DNA of 35,656 bases from NCBI GenBank assembly GCA_046538945.1, contig JBKHHW010000016.1, positions 1 to 35,656 on the forward strand. Reading direction: 5' to 3'. Source of the DNA: JAEZKC01 sp046538945 (GTDB lineage Bacteria > Fibrobacterota > Chitinivibrionia > Chitinivibrionales > Chitinispirillaceae). The translations under genes and the position numbers were made by a program. Of the stretch, positions 15,017 through 23,642 are shown in pieces (the first letter of the stretch is position 1; each line of letters begins with the position of its first letter). The notes beneath the pieces were generated by a model. That model saw only the letters and a program-made list of their open reading frames with translations, was not told where the DNA came from and did not search any database.

Positions 15017-17338
15017 TCATCCGAACAGATCCTGCTGGCCCGAGATTATCCGTTCGAAACTAGTTCCTGTCCACTCGAGAATGGAATCGGCAATGGGCCT
15101 CAGCTGGCATTCCTGATAGTGGTCGTAATCAAGCGGAGCCGAAATTCTTCCCAAAGGCTGCGGACCCTCTTTGGTGATGCAGTATCTGATCACACTTGCC
15201 CGGGAGTCAAGAAGCTTGGCTGCCTGCACGTGCGGCGGTATGTTACTCGTGTATTCGTCAACGTTTTTTCGGAGCCGCTTTCTGTAGACCAGTTTGGAAT
15301 CAAGGCGACCGCCTTTAAGGAGTTCCACTGTATGGGCCACATAGTCATCCAGCTGCTTGCCCGCAAAGAACCGCAGAAACAGTTCGCGCTGAAATTCCTT
15401 CGCCAGTTCCGTCCAGTCGCTGCGCGCTGATTCCATCCCCTTGAACACAAGTTGCATAGCGCCGCTCTCGTCATAAACCGATCCGCAGTAATGCTTCTTG
15501 CTCCCCTGATTGGGCCCGCCGTTTCTCAGTGAGGGCACGAAGAAGTGACGGAAGTGGTTCTCATATTGAAGTTCCAGTTTGGAAGATGCCGAAAAAGAGC
15601 GTTTCAGGTGTTCTTTGAGCCATTCTGTGACCTGTTTTGAAATAGTAGAGCCTATCTGACCGGGCTTTTGATTCATGTCTGGTCCCAGGTGCACGAAAAG
15701 AGAGTCTGTATCACCGTAGATCACCTTCTTGCCGCTGAATTTCTCGATCTGCTCGATAGAGGTCTTGAGTATATAGCGGCCGGTCATGGTGATTGTGGAC
15801 GCGATCTCCTGGGAAAAAAATCTGCAGCCGGTCGAACCCAGAACTCCATAGAAACTGTTCATCAGAATCTTTATGGCCTGGGAAAGGTAGGGGTTGTTTT
15901 CCTTTTTGGCCCTGGCGCGTGCTTCCATGAGTTCGCTTATCACTTCGGGGAGAATATGGTTGTGACGGGAAAAGGTCGTGCCGGTCGGATTTGTGATCTG
16001 TTCATCCTCTTTTATCCTGAATCCCAGCGGATCGATCAGAAAAGTCATGATAATCGACGGATAGAGACTTTTGAAGTCGAAAACAAGAACGTTTTCGTAA
16101 AGTCCCGGTTGTGGTTCCACTACAAAGCCTCCGGGCAGCGGCCCTTCCGGAGGGCTGATGTCCAGAATGTCGGATGCCACATAACCTGCTCTGTGGAGTC
16201 GGGGAAGGTAGAGATAGTCGATAGCTGCCACACTGCCGCCAGTGCGTTCAAGGGACTGTCCTGAGCGCTTGGAACGTTCGATCGCGTTCTGGAGAAGACC
16301 TGTTTTGGCAAAAATGTCCAGAGTGAGTTGAGCATCAGTCAGATTGTAGTTGGCTAGTGCTAATTTGTCGTTCTGGAACAGGTGATCAATCCGCGCGATC
16401 TTTTCTTTGCCGCTCTGCTGGATCGTTTTGTGTCTTCCCAGGATTTTGGCTGCCACGTGGTCAAGTGAGTATTCTTCAAAGGAATGATGATATGCCCTGA
16501 GCATGGTGGGAACATCGATGACAACTCTGCCGGGAATACGGGCGCTCCAGTTGCCGGTGTTCTGACTCTGCACAAGCCGGCTTCCCCGATCTCGTCCGAT
16601 ATCAAAAGGGACTCCCAACGAATGGCAGCGTTTCATGATCACCCTGAGGTCGAATTCGATCACATTCCAGCCAATGAGAACGTCAGGATCACTCTTCTTC
16701 AGGTAGGAGATGAATCTGGTAAGCAGATCCCGCTCGTTTCTGCAGAAATGGATATTGTCCCTGTCGGCCAGATCACCCCGGATGAAGACCGCTGATCCGG
16801 TTCCCACTGAGGCGATGCTGTAGATTTCTCCTGTTGAAACGCAGGTCTCTATATCGAATGATTCTGTTTTCAGGACCGGATTCAGGGGACATCCTCTCAG
16901 ATGTGGATTTCTGTAGCAGATTACTTGCCCGGACTGGGACTGCTGTCCTGAGACTCTCATACCCCCGGTTACCATTCTTTCCATAAGGTAGCGCTCGAGC
17001 GGGTGAATATCCGATTCGAAAACCGTATGCCCCTGGGTGCGTAGGTGCCGGGCCGTCCTCTGCATTTCGGAATGATTGGAAAAATAGAGGCAGTCGACAG
17101 GTTCTTTGTGTAAGCTTGTAAGAGGAAGCTGCTTTCTTTCCTGTGCGGAGCGGGTCTCCTTGGAACTGAGGGAGCGTTTGCAGAAAAAAAGCGGCCTGAA
17201 GTCATTCACCACGATTTTAACCGGTATGCCGCTTCTGGTGACTGCCCAGATGGTGATTTCGAATCCGTTTTCGCCATCCCGGCTCTGAGTGGTCAGCAGG
17301 AAGCAGTCAGTGGAAGTTCTCGTTTTAGGCGCACTCAT
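15017..17338 (-). CDS. polB: DNA polymerase II (family B) with 3'-5' exonuclease
   Basis: Family B DNA polymerase, full length at 773 residues beside about 783 for E. coli Pol II. Exonuclease motifs are intact: FDIET (161-165), NVIEFD (225-230) and YSLDH (290-294). Polymerase motif A reads DFKSLYPSII (421-430), motif B NSFYGVLG (494-501) and motif C YGDTDS (541-546). The thumb-side KKHY box and KGMESARSDW follow. The enzyme therefore looks catalytically and proofreading competent. In E. coli it serves replication restart and damage tolerance. Only a weak AGAG precedes the ATG. It is divergent from the coiled-coil gene at 17543 and heads a minus-strand run with the outer-membrane protein and dus genes. 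Confidence 0.93.
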   Translation of the reverse strand: MSAPKTRTSTDCFLLTTQSRDGENGFEITIWAVTRSGIPVKIVVNDFRPLFFCKRSLSSKETRSAQERKQLPLTSLHKEPVDCLYFSNHSEMQRTARHLRTQGHTVFESDIHPLERYLMERMVTGGMRVSGQQSQSGQVICYRNPHLRGCPLNPVLKTESFDIETCVSTGEIYSIASVGTGSAVFIRGDLADRDNIHFCRNERDLLTRFISYLKKSDPDVLIGWNVIEFDLRVIMKRCHSLGVPFDIGRDRGSRLVQSQNTGNWSARIPGRVVIDVPTMLRAYHHSFEEYSLDHVAAKILGRHKTIQQSGKEKIARIDHLFQNDKLALANYNLTDAQLTLDIFAKTGLLQNAIERSKRSGQSLERTGGSVAAIDYLYLPRLHRAGYVASDILDISPPEGPLPGGFVVEPQPGLYENVLVFDFKSLYPSIIMTFLIDPLGFRIKEDEQITNPTGTTFSRHNHILPEVISELMEARARAKKENNPYLSQAIKILMNSFYGVLGSTGCRFFSQEIASTITMTGRYILKTSIEQIEKFSGKKVIYGDTDSLFVHLGPDMNQKPGQIGSTISKQVTEWLKEHLKRSFSASSKLELQYENHFRHFFVPSLRNGGPNQGSKKHYCGSVYDESGAMQLVFKGMESARSDWTELAKEFQRELFLRFFAGKQLDDYVAHTVELLKGGRLDSKLVYRKRLRKNVDEYTSNIPPHVQAAKLLDSRASVIRYCITKEGPQPLGRISAPLDYDHYQECQLRPIADSILEWTGTSFERIISGQQDLFG

Positions 17339-17459
17339 TGCTACTCTGTTTTCTGTTCATGCACGATTTTGATGTTATTCAGGTGAATATTCAGCTTTTT
17401 CCGGTTTAAAAATACATCAGAACAGGGCTTGTTTTCCGGCCCCGGCAAAAAAAATGGCG

Positions 17460-17489
17460 TTGAAGGCAAGGATTAAATCATTTTATAAG
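17460..17489 (+). promoter_or_regulatory. Putative sigma70-type promoter for the 17543 gene
   Basis: TTGAAG (17460-17465) and TATAAG (17484-17489) are separated by 18 bases, in a 204-base region between divergent genes. The match to TTGACA/TATAAT is good for the -10 and partial for the -35. The position, about 50 bases ahead of the GTG start, is suitable. Confidence 0.4.
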
Positions 17490-17542
17490 TAATTAACTGG
17501 AGTAGGCTTAGTAATCACTTTCAGGCAGAAGGAGGTTATGAG

Positions 17543-17899
17543 GTGGAGAACAACAATATGTGGGAGAAGGTCAAGAAGTCTCTGAAGGACGGCGCAACCA
17601 TGTCCATGGAGAAAATCGAGGAGTATACCAAGATCGGTAAGCTCAAGGTCGAGGAGATGTCCGCTAAGCGCAAAATCGAGCGCAACTTCATGGATATCGG
17701 TGAACGGCTCTATGATCTGGTTGAGGGGGGGAAGGATATGGCCGTTGCTGATGATCTGGCGATCAAGAAAGCGGTGGAGAATGTGAACACCCTAAAGGCT
17801 GAGATTGCGGAAATAGAGCGCAAGATCAAGGACGTCAATGAAGCTGCTAAGAAGCACAAGGCTGAAGAGGAAGAAGAGAGCGAAATCAGCGGTATTTAA
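17543..17899 (+). CDS. Small charged coiled-coil protein, unknown function
   Basis: 118 residues, almost entirely helical and highly charged. It has no signal peptide or membrane segment and ends in an acidic Glu-rich tail (EEEEES). Heptad-like spacing is clear in VENVNTLKAEIAEIERKIKDV. GTG at 17543 is chosen as start: GGAGG (17531-17535) is seven bases from the GTG but only two from the out-of-frame ATG at 17538, whose frame gives unrelated sequence. It sits six bases ahead of the M23 peptidase gene and is probably cotranscribed with it. A cytosolic or membrane-proximal scaffold role is only a guess. Confidence 0.7.
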   Translation: MENNNMWEKVKKSLKDGATMSMEKIEEYTKIGKLKVEEMSAKRKIERNFMDIGERLYDLVEGGKDMAVADDLAIKKAVENVNTLKAEIAEIERKIKDVNEAAKKHKAEEEEESEISGI

Positions 17900-17905
17900 G
17901 AGTTA

Positions 17906-18799
17906 ATGAAGAAAAGAACAATTCTCATAGTACCACCGCGGGGCATGCGGATAAAGGCATTTCATGTCCGCTTCTCTGTGGTGGTACTTGTTATTTCCGT
18001 AGTACTGATCGGGTTTGTGGGATATCTTATCCCATTCAACAGTTTCACTATCAATGTTCAGGAGCAGAATCAGAAAAAGAACCTGGCTGAACAGAATAAG
18101 CAGCTGCTCCAGAATATCGTCGCCACACTCAGGCTTCTCAACAGCCTGCAGGAGCAGGTCGATCGTCTTGAGGTGAAACAGAAGAATATAAAGGAGCTCG
18201 CCGGGTTGCCCGAAGATGCACCTGCCGTTTCAAAACAGAAGGAAATCGATCCTGTTGAAATGGGACCTTCCGCGCTTCTTCTTTACATTACCGAGCGGGA
18301 AAAGTTCATCACCGGATTCACTTCCGCATTGAACGAGAAGGAAAACCTTTTCAATACCGTTCCCGTCTGCAGGCCTGTTCCTGCCGGCAAAACGATCGTT
18401 TCAAAACGTTTCGGACCTGCTCGCGACCCTTTTACCGGAAAAAAGAAGATGCATTACGGGGTGGATTTCGCCGGCGAGAACGGGATACCGGTCTTTGCAG
18501 CTGCTTCCGGCACTGTTTCTCTGGTGGAAAATGATCCTGTTTGGGGAAAAAGAATTGCCATCAAACATGGCAAAGGGTTCAAAACGGTATACGCTCATCT
18601 GGGTTCAACGAAGGTTCGCAGGGGTGGAAGTGTAAAAAAAGGTGATGTGATCGGGACAATCGGTTTGTCCGGTCTTACTACCGGCCCTCACGTGCATTAT
18701 GAAGTATGGCACAAAGACAGGGCGGTGAATCCGGAGGAGTACTTTTTCCCCCAAACCGTGCTTGCCGCTACCGCTGGAGAATCAGCGTATAAGAATTAG
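17906..18799 (+). CDS. M23 family (LytM-type) envelope metallopeptidase
   Basis: Membrane-anchored periplasmic protein of 297 residues. A short basic N-terminus precedes one transmembrane helix at about 24-44. A coiled coil follows (about 50-98, Gln-rich QEQNQKKNLAEQNKQLLQN), then a C-terminal LytM domain at about 165-280. Zinc and catalytic residues are complete: HYGVD gives His183 and Asp187, YAHL gives His231, and GPHVHYE gives His262/His264. It should therefore cleave peptidoglycan peptide crosslinks, as opposed to the inactive EnvC/NlpD type. It follows the coiled-coil gene by six bases. Its last 18 bases overlap the convergent kinase gene. Confidence 0.87.
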   Translation: MKKRTILIVPPRGMRIKAFHVRFSVVVLVISVVLIGFVGYLIPFNSFTINVQEQNQKKNLAEQNKQLLQNIVATLRLLNSLQEQVDRLEVKQKNIKELAGLPEDAPAVSKQKEIDPVEMGPSALLLYITEREKFITGFTSALNEKENLFNTVPVCRPVPAGKTIVSKRFGPARDPFTGKKKMHYGVDFAGENGIPVFAAASGTVSLVENDPVWGKRIAIKHGKGFKTVYAHLGSTKVRRGGSVKKGDVIGTIGLSGLTTGPHVHYEVWHKDRAVNPEEYFFPQTVLAATAGESAYKN

Positions 18800-19915
18800 T
18801 GCTAACGTCCCCGCTACCGCAACTCCTGCCGCCGCGGCGGCTATCATCCACGGCTGCAGTTTGACTTTCTTTATTACCGACTCGGTGTGAGAACCTGATT
18901 CGGGCGGAACCCAGGCGGGAATCGAGGTGGGGTTTTGCACGAATCTGGTAAGTACATCCTGTGGGGCAAGATCAGAGATGTGCCGCAGTACCGCGTAGAC
19001 ATCATAACCGAATTCGGCTGCGCTGTTGTACCGGTCCTGGGGACTGAGGGCCATGGATTTTTCAACCAGCCGAACGAGCGGTTCCGGAAGATCGATGTTG
19101 TGACTGCTCAGGGGACGGAAATGCCCTGCAGTCTTCTTCTGAACCAGTTCCGACAGGGTTTTTTGAGGAAAAGCCCGGGAGCCTGTGATCATTTCATACA
19201 GAACGGTTCCCAGAGAGAATATGTCGCTTCGGTGATCCAGTGGTTGTCCGTTGAGTTGTTCGGGGCTCAGATAGACCAGGGTGCCCATGATTTTGGAACC
19301 GACGGTATGAAGACTCACTTCGCTCGGTCTGGCTATCCCGAAATCCATAAGCTTGATGATACCGTCTTTCGAGAGCACGATGTTGTCCGGTTTGATGTCC
19401 CTGTGAATGAGTCCCCGATAGATTTTGCCGTACAGCGTGTAATCTTTCACATGAGCGTAGTGGAGTGCCTGGCAGACAAAGTATGCAGTCGAAAGTGCAA
19501 CGGCCAGAGGCATTTTGCTGTGCTGATTGATGGCCTGCTTTATTGAAATCCCGTCGATGAATTCAAGCTCCAGGTAGGGGACTAGTTCATCCATATACCC
19601 GATATTGTGAATCTCGACGATGTTCGGATGATGAATATCTGCCAGAATCTTGGCTTCGGTGAAAAAACGCTCTCTTGAATCCTTGTTGTTGCCTTTTTTG
19701 AGGATTTTGACCGCACGGATCACCTCTAGTTCCTCATGCCAGGCTTTGTATACATTTGCACTGCCGCCTTCACCTACCAGGGTTTGGATAATGTTGGGGC
19801 CGACCCTATCCCCTGAGACCGGCATGGGTAGGTTCTGTTTGTAGGGATTGCCCATGCTCGTCTCGCTGGGCATCTGGTATCTGTTAGATGACGGGTTGTT
19901 TTGAAAGCTGTTCAT
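18782..19915 (-). CDS. Tail-anchored Ser/Thr protein kinase
   Basis: Hanks-type kinase of 377 residues. A 40-residue polar N-tail precedes a complete kinase domain: Gly loop GEGGSANVYKA (48-58), Lys70 in RAVKIL, Glu in the C-helix, HRDIKPDN (171-178), DFG (191-193), SPEQ (217-220, the APE position) and SDIFSLG. After a Pro/Ser-rich linker comes one hydrophobic helix at the extreme C-terminus (MIAAAAAGVAVAGTLALILIR). The kinase is therefore tail-anchored in the inner membrane with almost nothing outside, and it has no PASTA or sensor domain. AAAAGG precedes the ATG. It converges on, and overlaps by 18 bases, the M23 peptidase gene. Substrates are unknown. Confidence 0.9.
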   Translation of the reverse strand: MNSFQNNPSSNRYQMPSETSMGNPYKQNLPMPVSGDRVGPNIIQTLVGEGGSANVYKAWHEELEVIRAVKILKKGNNKDSRERFFTEAKILADIHHPNIVEIHNIGYMDELVPYLELEFIDGISIKQAINQHSKMPLAVALSTAYFVCQALHYAHVKDYTLYGKIYRGLIHRDIKPDNIVLSKDGIIKLMDFGIARPSEVSLHTVGSKIMGTLVYLSPEQLNGQPLDHRSDIFSLGTVLYEMITGSRAFPQKTLSELVQKKTAGHFRPLSSHNIDLPEPLVRLVEKSMALSPQDRYNSAAEFGYDVYAVLRHISDLAPQDVLTRFVQNPTSIPAWVPPESGSHTESVIKKVKLQPWMIAAAAAGVAVAGTLALILIR

Positions 19916-19982
19916 TAGGTTACCTTTTTCTAGGGGAAACAGCTATTTTCTAAAATATACTTTCTGTAGTTATATTCTGCAG

Positions 19983-20002
19983 TAATCAAAAAATATTGAT
20001 TA
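19983..20002. promoter_or_regulatory. Operator-like inverted repeat
   Basis: TAATCAA (19983-19989) and TTGATTA (19996-20002) form a perfect 7-bp inverted repeat around AAAATA. It lies in the AT-rich gap between the divergent kinase gene and the GT9 remnant. It could be a transcription-factor site or just AT-rich chance symmetry. Confidence 0.3.
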
Positions 20003-20012
20003 GTATCAGTAT

Positions 20013-20243
20013 ATGAAAATATTGCTTCTCAGATTATCGTCCATGGGAGACGTCATTTTGGTGTCTCCGGTTTTATATCTTAAAACCGCGTACCCCGAGT
20101 CGTCAATAACATTCCTAACCTCAAGTAGCTATTCGTCTCTGTTTAGAAAAGATCCGCGGGTATCTCTCCCATTCAGAAAAAGAATCTATGCTTTTAGAGT
20201 AATGTGGCTTGACACTCTTCCCTTCCAGCCATCATTTTTATAG
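20013..20243 (+). pseudogene. Truncated GT9 (heptosyltransferase-like) glycosyltransferase, N-terminal remnant
   Basis: The first ~50 residues (MKILLLRLSSMGDVILVSPV, then a Rossmann-like segment ending near KDPRVSLPF) match the start of family 9 glycosyltransferases such as lipopolysaccharide heptosyltransferases. Those proteins are normally about 330-350 residues. Here the match ends after position 50, and about 25 unrelated residues run to a stop at 20243. No continuation is visible in another frame before the next gene at 20262. I read it as a deletion remnant. Expression of the 76-residue peptide cannot be excluded. Confidence 0.65.
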
Positions 20244-20261
20244 TTTGCCTCCAGGGGATTT

Positions 20262-20567
20262 ATGGTAAAAACTGCAGCAATCATACTTTTTTTTTGCATC
20301 TGGGTCGGAGCTGTCCCTCCAACAGAGGAACAGTTTGTGGATTTTTTGGCGGGGGTGATGATGATCCGGTCAAATCCGCAGCTCAGCAACGAGCAAATCG
20401 CCAGCAAGTACCGGGAACTGGAGTCGGTCTGCGGTGTTGATGGCAGAGAGGCAATGGAGTATCTTAAGGGCTACAGAAACCAGCCCGAGCAGTGGAAAGA
20501 AGTAAATGCGAAAGTTATGGATGTAATCTTTAAAAATAAAAGCGAAACCATAAACCAGGAGAAGTAA
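20262..20567 (+). CDS. Small secreted protein, unknown function
   Basis: 101 residues with an N-terminal signal peptide (MVKTAAIILFFCIWVGAVPP, with likely cleavage after the Ala or shortly beyond). A mostly helical, charged mature region of about 80 residues follows, with one Cys. No lipobox is evident because the Cys at 12 sits inside the hydrophobic core. AGGGGA lies just ahead of the ATG. Its TAA shares one base with the ATG of the thioredoxin gene, so the two are probably translated from one mRNA. The family is not recognised. Confidence 0.65.
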   Translation: MVKTAAIILFFCIWVGAVPPTEEQFVDFLAGVMMIRSNPQLSNEQIASKYRELESVCGVDGREAMEYLKGYRNQPEQWKEVNAKVMDVIFKNKSETINQEK

Positions 20568-20896
20568 TGGGCGGATCACTGAAGGAGTTTACTGACCAGA
20601 ATTTTTCAGACGAAGTGCTTTCAAACAGTCAGCCGGTTGTGGTGGATTTCTGGGCTGAGTGGTGCGGTCCCTGCAAGATGCTCACACCCATAATCGACGA
20701 ACTTTCTGCCGAATATGAAGGAAAAGTTGTGATCGGTAAACTGGATATCGACACTAATCCCCAGACCGCCGCGAAGTATGGTATCAACAGTATCCCCTCA
20801 CTTCTGTTTTTCAAAGATGGCAACGTGGTGGATCAGCATACAGGACTTCTGGCAAAGGGACCGCTTAAGGCTAAGATCGACCGGGCCTTCCAGTAA
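20567..20896 (+). CDS. trxA: Thioredoxin
   Basis: Cytosolic thiol-disulfide oxidoreductase of 109 residues, the canonical size. The active site WCGPCK is at 32-37 within VVDFWAEWCGPCKMLTP. The buried Asp precedes it (VVVDFWA), and the cis-Pro is Pro77 in SIPS, where most thioredoxins have IPT. No signal peptide is present, so it acts in the cytoplasm. Its ATG overlaps the previous stop by one base, and the radical SAM gene starts 11 bases after its stop, suggesting one operon. Confidence 0.92.
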   Translation: MGGSLKEFTDQNFSDEVLSNSQPVVVDFWAEWCGPCKMLTPIIDELSAEYEGKVVIGKLDIDTNPQTAAKYGINSIPSLLFFKDGNVVDQHTGLLAKGPLKAKIDRAFQ

Positions 20897-20906
20897 AGAG
20901 ATATTA

Positions 20907-22388
20907 ATGAAAATTCTCACTTTAAATCCTCCCTTTCTGCCCAAGTTCTCCCGCGAGTCGAGATCGCCGGCTGTAGCTAAGAGCGGAACACTCTATTATC
21001 CGATGTGGCTTGCATACGCTACAGGTTATCTGGAAAAAGCGGGAAATGAGGTTCTGCTTATCGATGCTCCGGCCGCGGACCTTTCTCTGGAGCAGGTGAT
21101 TGAAGCTGCAGGGGAGTTTAAGCCTGCCATGGTGGTTCTGGACACTTCAACCCCTTCCATCTACAGTGATGTGGAAACTGGTGCGGCGCTTAAGGACGCT
21201 TTTCCCGGTGTGTTCGTGGTTCTGGTAGGTGTGCACGTGTCCGCTCTGCCGCTCGAGACACTGGAATTGTCGCCTGAAATCGACGCGGTTGCTTTCGGTG
21301 AGTACGATGAGACACTGGTGGATTTGGCTCAGAAGCTTTCCTCCGGCAAACGGGATGAAGAGATTCTCGGCACTGTGCCCGGGCTTGCTTTCAGGAAAAG
21401 CGACGGATCATTAAAGCGCAATGACCCCAGGCCTTTTATGGAAAATTTGGATGACATTCCGTTTGTTTCCCAAGTATACCGCAAATTTCTGAACGTGCAG
21501 CCGTATTTCTACGGTCACAGCCGTCACCCCATAGTGGTGATGGTGACTGGGAGAGGGTGTCCGTTTCACTGCACGTATTGTGTCGTTCCTCAGACACTTC
21601 AGGGGCATAAGTACAGAAAGCGCTCCATTGAATCTATCGTTCAGGAGTTCATCTACATCAGGGACAACTTTCCCGAGGTGAAAGAGATCATGATCGAGGA
21701 TGACACTCTCACGGCGGACCGCAAACGGTGCAGGGAGCTTTCGGAGGCGCTGGTGGCGACTGGCGCACACAAGATTCCCTGGTCAGCCAATTCCAGAGCC
21801 GATGTGGATCTTGATACCATGCGCCTTATGCGTAAAGCGGGGTGCCGTCTGTTCTGTGTGGGCTTTGAGAGTGGCGAGCAGGCTATTCTTGACAATATCA
21901 GAAAGTCTATTACTCTCGACAAGATCTCCGATTTCATGCGCAATGCCTCCAAGGCCGGTATCATGGTGCATGGATGCTTCATGGTGGGAAATAGAGGCGA
22001 AACGAGAGACACGCTTGAAAAGACTCTCCGTTTTGCCAAGGAACTCAGCCCGGATACGGCTCAGTTTTACCCTATCATGGTATATCCGGGTACAAGCGAT
22101 TACCGGTATTTCGAGGAGAAGGGCTGGATTGTTTCACGTGACTTCCGGAAATGGCTCACCGACGATGGGCTTCACTCCTCTGTTGTTTCAAATCCTGATC
22201 TCACTTACGATGAACTGGTGAACTTCTGTGACCGGGCGCGCAGAGAGTTTTACCTGAGGCCGGGTTACATGTTATCCAAGGCAAAGCAGATGATCACGCA
22301 TCCTTCCGAGGCCAAGAGGATAGTCAAGGCTGCTGTCACCCTTGCCAAATATCTCATGCAGCCATCGCTCAAAGTTGCGGAGAAGTAG
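20907..22388 (+). CDS. B12-binding domain radical SAM protein
   Basis: About 493 residues. The N-terminal half is a cobalamin-binding Rossmann-like domain (TLNPPF at the start, GTLYYPMWLAYATGYLEK, then LVGVHVSALPLETL near 106-119). The radical SAM core follows, with its 4Fe-4S cysteines in CPFHCTYC (Cys218, Cys222, Cys225), IEDDTLTADR, GFESG and FMVGNRGETRDT. Such enzymes use SAM and usually cobalamin for radical methylation or ring formation, often on lipids or peptides. The substrate is not given by the sequence. A frame extended to 20778 would overlap thioredoxin, so ATG 20907 is used. Its TAG stop is followed directly by the GT2 start codon. Confidence 0.87.
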   Translation: MKILTLNPPFLPKFSRESRSPAVAKSGTLYYPMWLAYATGYLEKAGNEVLLIDAPAADLSLEQVIEAAGEFKPAMVVLDTSTPSIYSDVETGAALKDAFPGVFVVLVGVHVSALPLETLELSPEIDAVAFGEYDETLVDLAQKLSSGKRDEEILGTVPGLAFRKSDGSLKRNDPRPFMENLDDIPFVSQVYRKFLNVQPYFYGHSRHPIVVMVTGRGCPFHCTYCVVPQTLQGHKYRKRSIESIVQEFIYIRDNFPEVKEIMIEDDTLTADRKRCRELSEALVATGAHKIPWSANSRADVDLDTMRLMRKAGCRLFCVGFESGEQAILDNIRKSITLDKISDFMRNASKAGIMVHGCFMVGNRGETRDTLEKTLRFAKELSPDTAQFYPIMVYPGTSDYRYFEEKGWIVSRDFRKWLTDDGLHSSVVSNPDLTYDELVNFCDRARREFYLRPGYMLSKAKQMITHPSEAKRIVKAAVTLAKYLMQPSLKVAEK

Positions 22389-23534
22389 ATGGTTGTTTTT
22401 CTGAAGGTGCTTTTCTGGGTCTCGTTGGCGTTCATCGTCTATTCCTATTTTTGCTACCCTTTTCTGCTGGCTGTGCTTACCCGCTTTTTTAACAGACCGG
22501 TGAAAAGTCAGGATGAGTATCTCCCCAGTGTCGGGGTGCTCGTTCCTGCTTACAATGAGGAAAAGGTGATCCGGCGTAAGATTGAAAACATTCTGGCCAT
22601 AGACTATCCTCCTGAAAAAATTTCAGTCTGGGTCGGGTCGGATTGTTCCGACGACAGAACTGAAGAGATCGTGAGCGAAATCAAAGATCCCAGAGTTCAT
22701 CTGTGGCGGGCCCCAAGCCGTGGTGGAAAGACCGGAATTGTCAACAGGCTCGCTCCTCTGGTTACAAGCGAAATAATTCTTTTCACAGATGCAAATACCA
22801 TGCATCGGAAAGGATGTCTGAGGGCAATGGTGAAGCATTTCGCCGACCCTCAGGTGGGAGGGGTAGCCGGACATATAGAGCACATCACCTCAGAGGGGGA
22901 TGAGAACGCGGAAACCATGTACCGCGTTTTCGAATCGAAACAGAAGCACTTTGAAGGGCGTTTGCACAGTACCATTTCAGCCTTCGGAGGTTTTTACGCT
23001 GTAAGAAAAGACCTGTTCCAACCTATTCCCGAGAATGCTTATTCAAACGATGATGTTCTTATTCCAATGAACATAATCCGTCAGGGGTACCGTATCATTT
23101 ACGAGATGGATGCCGTTTCGGAGGAGGATGTCACGGACAAAGTGAGTTCGGAGTTTCAGCGTCGGGTGAGAATCGGAGCGGGAAATTTCCAGGCCTTCTT
23201 CTGGCTTGTCGATTTTTTTAATCCTTTCAGAGGCTGGCCTTCATTCTGTTATATCTCTCATAAAGTCACCCGATGGTTTTCTCCGTTTTTTCTTCTCGTT
23301 TCGTTTATCTCCTGTTCAGCTTTGGCCTTTTTGAACAACATGGAGCTTTACAGGTTTCTGCTTTCCTGCGGGCTGATTTTTTCAGTTTCCGGTCTTCTTC
23401 ATCAGTTCTTCACTCTTCGTATCAGCCGCCATGTTTTTTACTTCTTTGCAATGAACGTCGCGTTGCTGCTCGGTTTTTTCCGCTTTGCCGGAGGCATCAG
23501 GTCTGCTGTCTGGAAGCGCACTGAGCGCTCCTAA
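22389..23534 (+). CDS. Membrane glycosyltransferase family 2
   Basis: 381 residues. It has an N-terminal transmembrane helix (about 5-30), then a GT-A domain beginning SVGVLVPAYNEEKVI. The nucleotide-sugar motifs are GSDCSDD near 83-89, FTDAN near 132-136, and a later NDDVLIP with the QRRVRIG box of the processive/membrane subgroup. At least three C-terminal helices follow. It resembles PgaC/IcaA or cellulose-synthase-like enzymes that polymerise or transfer sugars at the inner membrane. Donor and product are unknown. It starts on the base after the radical SAM stop codon, so the two are translationally coupled and probably act on the same envelope molecule. No terminator is evident. Confidence 0.87.
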   Translation: MVVFLKVLFWVSLAFIVYSYFCYPFLLAVLTRFFNRPVKSQDEYLPSVGVLVPAYNEEKVIRRKIENILAIDYPPEKISVWVGSDCSDDRTEEIVSEIKDPRVHLWRAPSRGGKTGIVNRLAPLVTSEIILFTDANTMHRKGCLRAMVKHFADPQVGGVAGHIEHITSEGDENAETMYRVFESKQKHFEGRLHSTISAFGGFYAVRKDLFQPIPENAYSNDDVLIPMNIIRQGYRIIYEMDAVSEEDVTDKVSSEFQRRVRIGAGNFQAFFWLVDFFNPFRGWPSFCYISHKVTRWFSPFFLLVSFISCSALAFLNNMELYRFLLSCGLIFSVSGLLHQFFTLRISRHVFYFFAMNVALLLGFFRFAGGIRSAVWKRTERS

Positions 23535-23642
23535 TAGTTCCGTTCCCCTTTCATCAAGATATTTTTCTGATAAGAGCAATCAGGCACCGTACGAATATTA
23601 TATTGTAGGTACATTTAATATTGGTTCACGTAAGGAGGCTGT

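Noticed and set aside
14900..17340. tRNA-like GTTCGAA strings
   Set aside because: They occur inside the polB coding sequence without matching acceptor or anticodon stems.
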